Below the pieces are notes generated by a model. That model did no database searches, had not been told where the DNA came from, and saw only the letters and a program-made list of their open reading frames with translations. From positions 1 to 7,439 of the forward strand of contig JAHDHT010000181.1 in the NCBI GenBank assembly GCA_020631175.1: a DNA stretch of 7,439 nt, written 5' to 3'. The DNA is from Chitinophagales bacterium (GTDB taxonomy: Bacteria; Bacteroidota; Bacteroidia; Chitinophagales; JAHDHT01). The first letter of the stretch is position 1. Every line of letters begins with the position of its first letter. The translations under genes and the position numbers were made by a program. Positions 6,897-7,439 of the stretch are shown in pieces.

Positions 6897-6930
6897 AAAA
6901 AAAAGGGGATACGAAAATCGCATCCCCTTT
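6897..6930 (-). terminator. Intrinsic terminator of the truncated IPTL-CTERM gene
   Basis: On the minus strand AAAGGGGATGCGA pairs with TCGTATCCCCTTT through 13 positions with one G-U wobble. The loop has about four bases or fewer, and the 3' arm continues into a run of eight T (A at 6897-6904 on the plus strand). It starts 23 bases after the stop codon at 6954. Layout, spacing and wobble closely match the terminator of the other IPTL gene at 1513-1546, although the stem sequence differs. Confidence 0.9.
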
Positions 6931-6953
6931 AATATTTTATCGATTAGAAAAGA

Positions 6954-7439
6954 TTATTTCTTCTTTTCCATCATCCATAATAAATGTAATAAATAAGCGA
7001 ATACCGGACCAGCGATCCAAACACCTACAATGTCACTCATTAAAATTGTACCTGTTAAAGCTAAACTGAAAGCATATCCAATAATTACTAAAGCAATAGT
7101 AACATAGATCATTTTTCTGAAGATAGCTCTGTCGAATGGTAAGAATAAGTTACCACCCGGTAATGGAATGTTTCTTCCGTTTGCATTAGCAAATACTGGT
7201 GAAGCAACACCAATCTTCAATGAACCATAAACCATTAACATTAAAGCTAATGTGATTAATCCCCACTGAGATAATGTAGGTATTGCTATAGTTTCAGGAC
7301 AAACATCACAAGGACCACCATTTACAGAATCAACGGAACCTGCACCGTCAGTAATTTCGACCGTATAAGTTGAAGCTCCATCAGCATCTACAAAGAAACT
7401 TAAAGAAGTACCTGAAATCAAAGCCGTTAAATCAGCTGC
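6954..7439 (-). CDS. C-terminal part of a second IPTL-CTERM surface protein (5' end outside window)
   Basis: The frame is open to the window edge, so the gene is cut at its 5' end; 161 residues are visible. A start at 7421 would require a TTG, which is simply an internal Leu codon with in-frame coding sequence before it. The first 40-odd residues look like the last strands of a beta-rich repeat (FFVDADGASTYTVEITDG). They are followed by CDVC, then IPTLSQWG, a first helix, NIPLP...LPFD...FRK, a second helix, ALTGTILMSDIVG, a third helix and the basic end MEKKK. This is the same extended sorting tail as in the 995-residue protein. Helix 2 is poorly conserved between the two (5 of 17 by eye), while the ALTGT-to-end part is nearly identical (29 of 33). 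It is probably a surface or adhesin protein sorted by the same exosortase. Its own terminator lies at 6897-6930. Confidence 0.88.
   Translation of the reverse strand, partial: AADLTALISGTSLSFFVDADGASTYTVEITDGAGSVDSVNGGPCDVCPETIAIPTLSQWGLITLALMLMVYGSLKIGVASPVFANANGRNIPLPGGNLFLPFDRAIFRKMIYVTIALVIIGYAFSLALTGTILMSDIVGVWIAGPVFAYLLHLLWMMEKKK
6957..7289 (-). other. Extended IPTL-CTERM sorting domain, copy 2 (three helices)
   Basis: This is the counterpart of the domain at 1572-1907. The IPTL helix segment matches at 22 of 27 positions, NIPLP to FRK at about 15 of 21, helix 2 at 5 of 17, and ALTGT to MMEK at 29 of 33 (counts by eye). The loop just after helix 1 has a small length difference. DNA similarity is also visible: both 3' ends contain TTTTCCATCATCCATAA on the plus strand. 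Confidence 0.85.

Larger units (their letters stand above)
6553..6953. other. Gene-free convergent spacer with repeats
   Basis: These 401 bases separate two convergent genes, so no promoter is expected. No credible reading frame lies here. The contents are an AT-only inverted repeat (6577-6610), a cluster of GC-rich hairpin units (6646-6727 and 6871-6891), a TCAAAN microsatellite (6771-6794), and the minus-strand terminator at 6897-6930. The rest (about 6795-6870) shows no structure I can name. Confidence 0.75.

Noticed and set aside
6863..7069. Plus-strand 68-residue reading frame
   Set aside because: It runs through a hairpin unit and a terminator, then antisense over the end of the IPTL gene.
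7419..7421. Start codon of the right-edge gene
   Set aside because: The codon is TTG within a continuous frame that stays open to the window edge, and the residues before it fit the same beta-rich domain. The gene is truncated, not short.

Overview
The window looks like a piece of a Bacteroidota chromosome. It is AT-rich and its genes lack clear Shine-Dalgarno sequences. One TAnnTTTG-type promoter element is visible, and the largest protein is a multi-domain adhesin-like surface protein whose N-terminus resembles the 'HxxGG' opening of SprB-type and gliding-associated proteins. This assignment is inferred from style and protein families; no rRNA or other phylogenetic marker is present.

The theme is an exosortase H / IPTL-CTERM protein-sorting locus. 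On the minus strand at the left lie a 237-residue four-helix membrane protein (96-809) and, upstream of it, an exosortase with Cys/Arg/His active-site residues (802-1431). The two reading frames overlap by 8 bases. A 137-base spacer holds a 26-base palindrome and a strong minus-strand terminator belonging to the next gene. That gene (1569-4556, minus) encodes a 995-residue secreted protein: signal peptide, Cys-rich N-terminal domain, five Ig/cadherin-like repeats, a final domain, a CDQC motif, and a C-terminal IPTLSEWG sorting signal. A second, 5'-truncated gene at the right edge (6954-7439, minus) ends with the same kind of tail, including CDVC and IPTLSQWG. Both tails are unusual: two further predicted membrane helices follow the IPTL helix, and the segment ALTGTxLMSDIVG plus the last helix is the best conserved part.

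Between the two substrates, and divergent from the large one, lies a plus-strand gene (4819-6552). It encodes a 577-residue membrane-anchored protein with a ZU5-like region and a TonB C-terminal-like domain. The 401 bases after it hold no gene. They contain an AT-only inverted repeat, a cluster of short GC-rich hairpin units with a conserved GAA loop, a TCAAAN microsatellite, and the terminator of the truncated substrate gene.

Proposed working model (inference): the surface proteins cross the inner membrane by Sec, stay anchored by a three-helix tail, are recognised at IPTLSxWG by the exosortase with its coupled membrane partner, and are cut and transferred to an envelope acceptor. The 577-residue protein may be an envelope partner or an unrelated neighbour.
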